Position numbers and translations under genes: made by a program. Under the pieces are notes generated by a model. That model was not told the origin of the DNA. It searched no databases and was given only the letters and a program-made list of their open reading frames with translations. Shown here in pieces: positions 29,041 to 29,100 of a stretch of 29,100 bases of DNA (position 1 is the stretch's first letter; each line of letters begins with the position of its first letter). Source of the stretch: Isotricha intestinalis (lineage: Eukaryota; Ciliophora; Litostomatea; Vestibuliferida; Isotrichidae); contig JAJJLU010000587.1 in the NCBI GenBank assembly GCA_023807065.1, forward strand, positions 1-29,100, written 5' to 3'.

Positions 29041-29100
29041 GGGGATTGGGGATTGGGGATTGGGGATTGGGGATTGGGGATTGGGGATTGGGGATTGGGG
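29041..29100 (+). repeat. Telomere, (GGGGATT)n
   Basis: Eight full copies plus GGGG of the unit GGGGATT (equivalently CCCCAAT on the other strand) run without error to the end of the window. A G-rich 3' strand pointing outward is the correct polarity for a right-hand chromosome end. The unit has one more base (A) than the Tetrahymena repeat GGGGTT. Confidence 0.95.

Noticed and set aside
1..29100. tRNA, rRNA and other classical RNA genes
   Set aside because: I looked for T-loop (GTTCAANTC) and B-box-like motifs on both strands by eye. The few partial matches lie inside coding genes without a clover-leaf. A covariance-model scan would be decisive.

Overview
This is a very AT-rich nuclear window (roughly four-fifths A+T by eye) from a ciliated, gene-dense protist. 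It ends on the right in a telomere: from 29041 to the last base it is a perfect run of the 7-base unit GGGGATT. The long reading frames use the standard code: TAA closes eight genes, TGA closes one, and no TAA, TAG or TGA lies inside even the 2695-codon gene. Two genes need very short introns (33 and 31 nt, GTAA...AG) to recover their true starts. A ciliary protein, a plant/alveolate-type calcium-dependent protein kinase, a calpain, an anoctamin, tiny introns and a short telomere-capped chromosome together suggest an alveolate, most likely a ciliate macronuclear chromosome. The CCCCAAT-type telomere and standard stop codons would fit a litostome such as a rumen entodiniomorph. That lineage call is inference from memory, not a search.

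Layout. From 337 to 19262 six genes lie head to tail on the minus strand with 88-366 bp gaps: CFAP45 (axonemal microtubule inner protein), an HMCES/SRAP abasic-site shield protein with a C-terminal PCNA-binding box, a coiled-coil protein resembling outer-dynein-arm docking subunits, an anoctamin/TMEM16 membrane protein, a calpain fused to MORN repeats, and a VPS13-type lipid-transfer protein. A 302-bp divergent promoter then separates VPS13 from a plus-strand CDPK (19565-21262). A 3.2-kb gap between convergent genes follows. It holds an 11-copy, roughly 100-bp repeat array (22136-23220) containing one large inverted repeat. Next come two minus-strand genes, a TPR-like protein of unknown function (24506-26686) and a DCN1-like cullin-neddylation factor (27690-28361), then a subtelomere of about 0.7 kb with a small GC-rich island, and the telomere.

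How the genes relate. They do not form a pathway. CFAP45 and the docking-complex-like protein belong to the axoneme. The CDPK and the calpain are Ca2+-linked, and VPS13 and the anoctamin both concern bilayer lipids (transfer and scrambling). HMCES and DCN1 serve genome maintenance and ubiquitin-ligase control. Nothing here looks like an operon or a defence system. The most unusual non-coding structure is the GGGG-bearing repeat array with its 97-bp palindrome. The most unusual protein features are an anoctamin that appears to lack the Ca2+-site acidic residues and carries a four-cysteine motif, and the calpain-MORN fusion.
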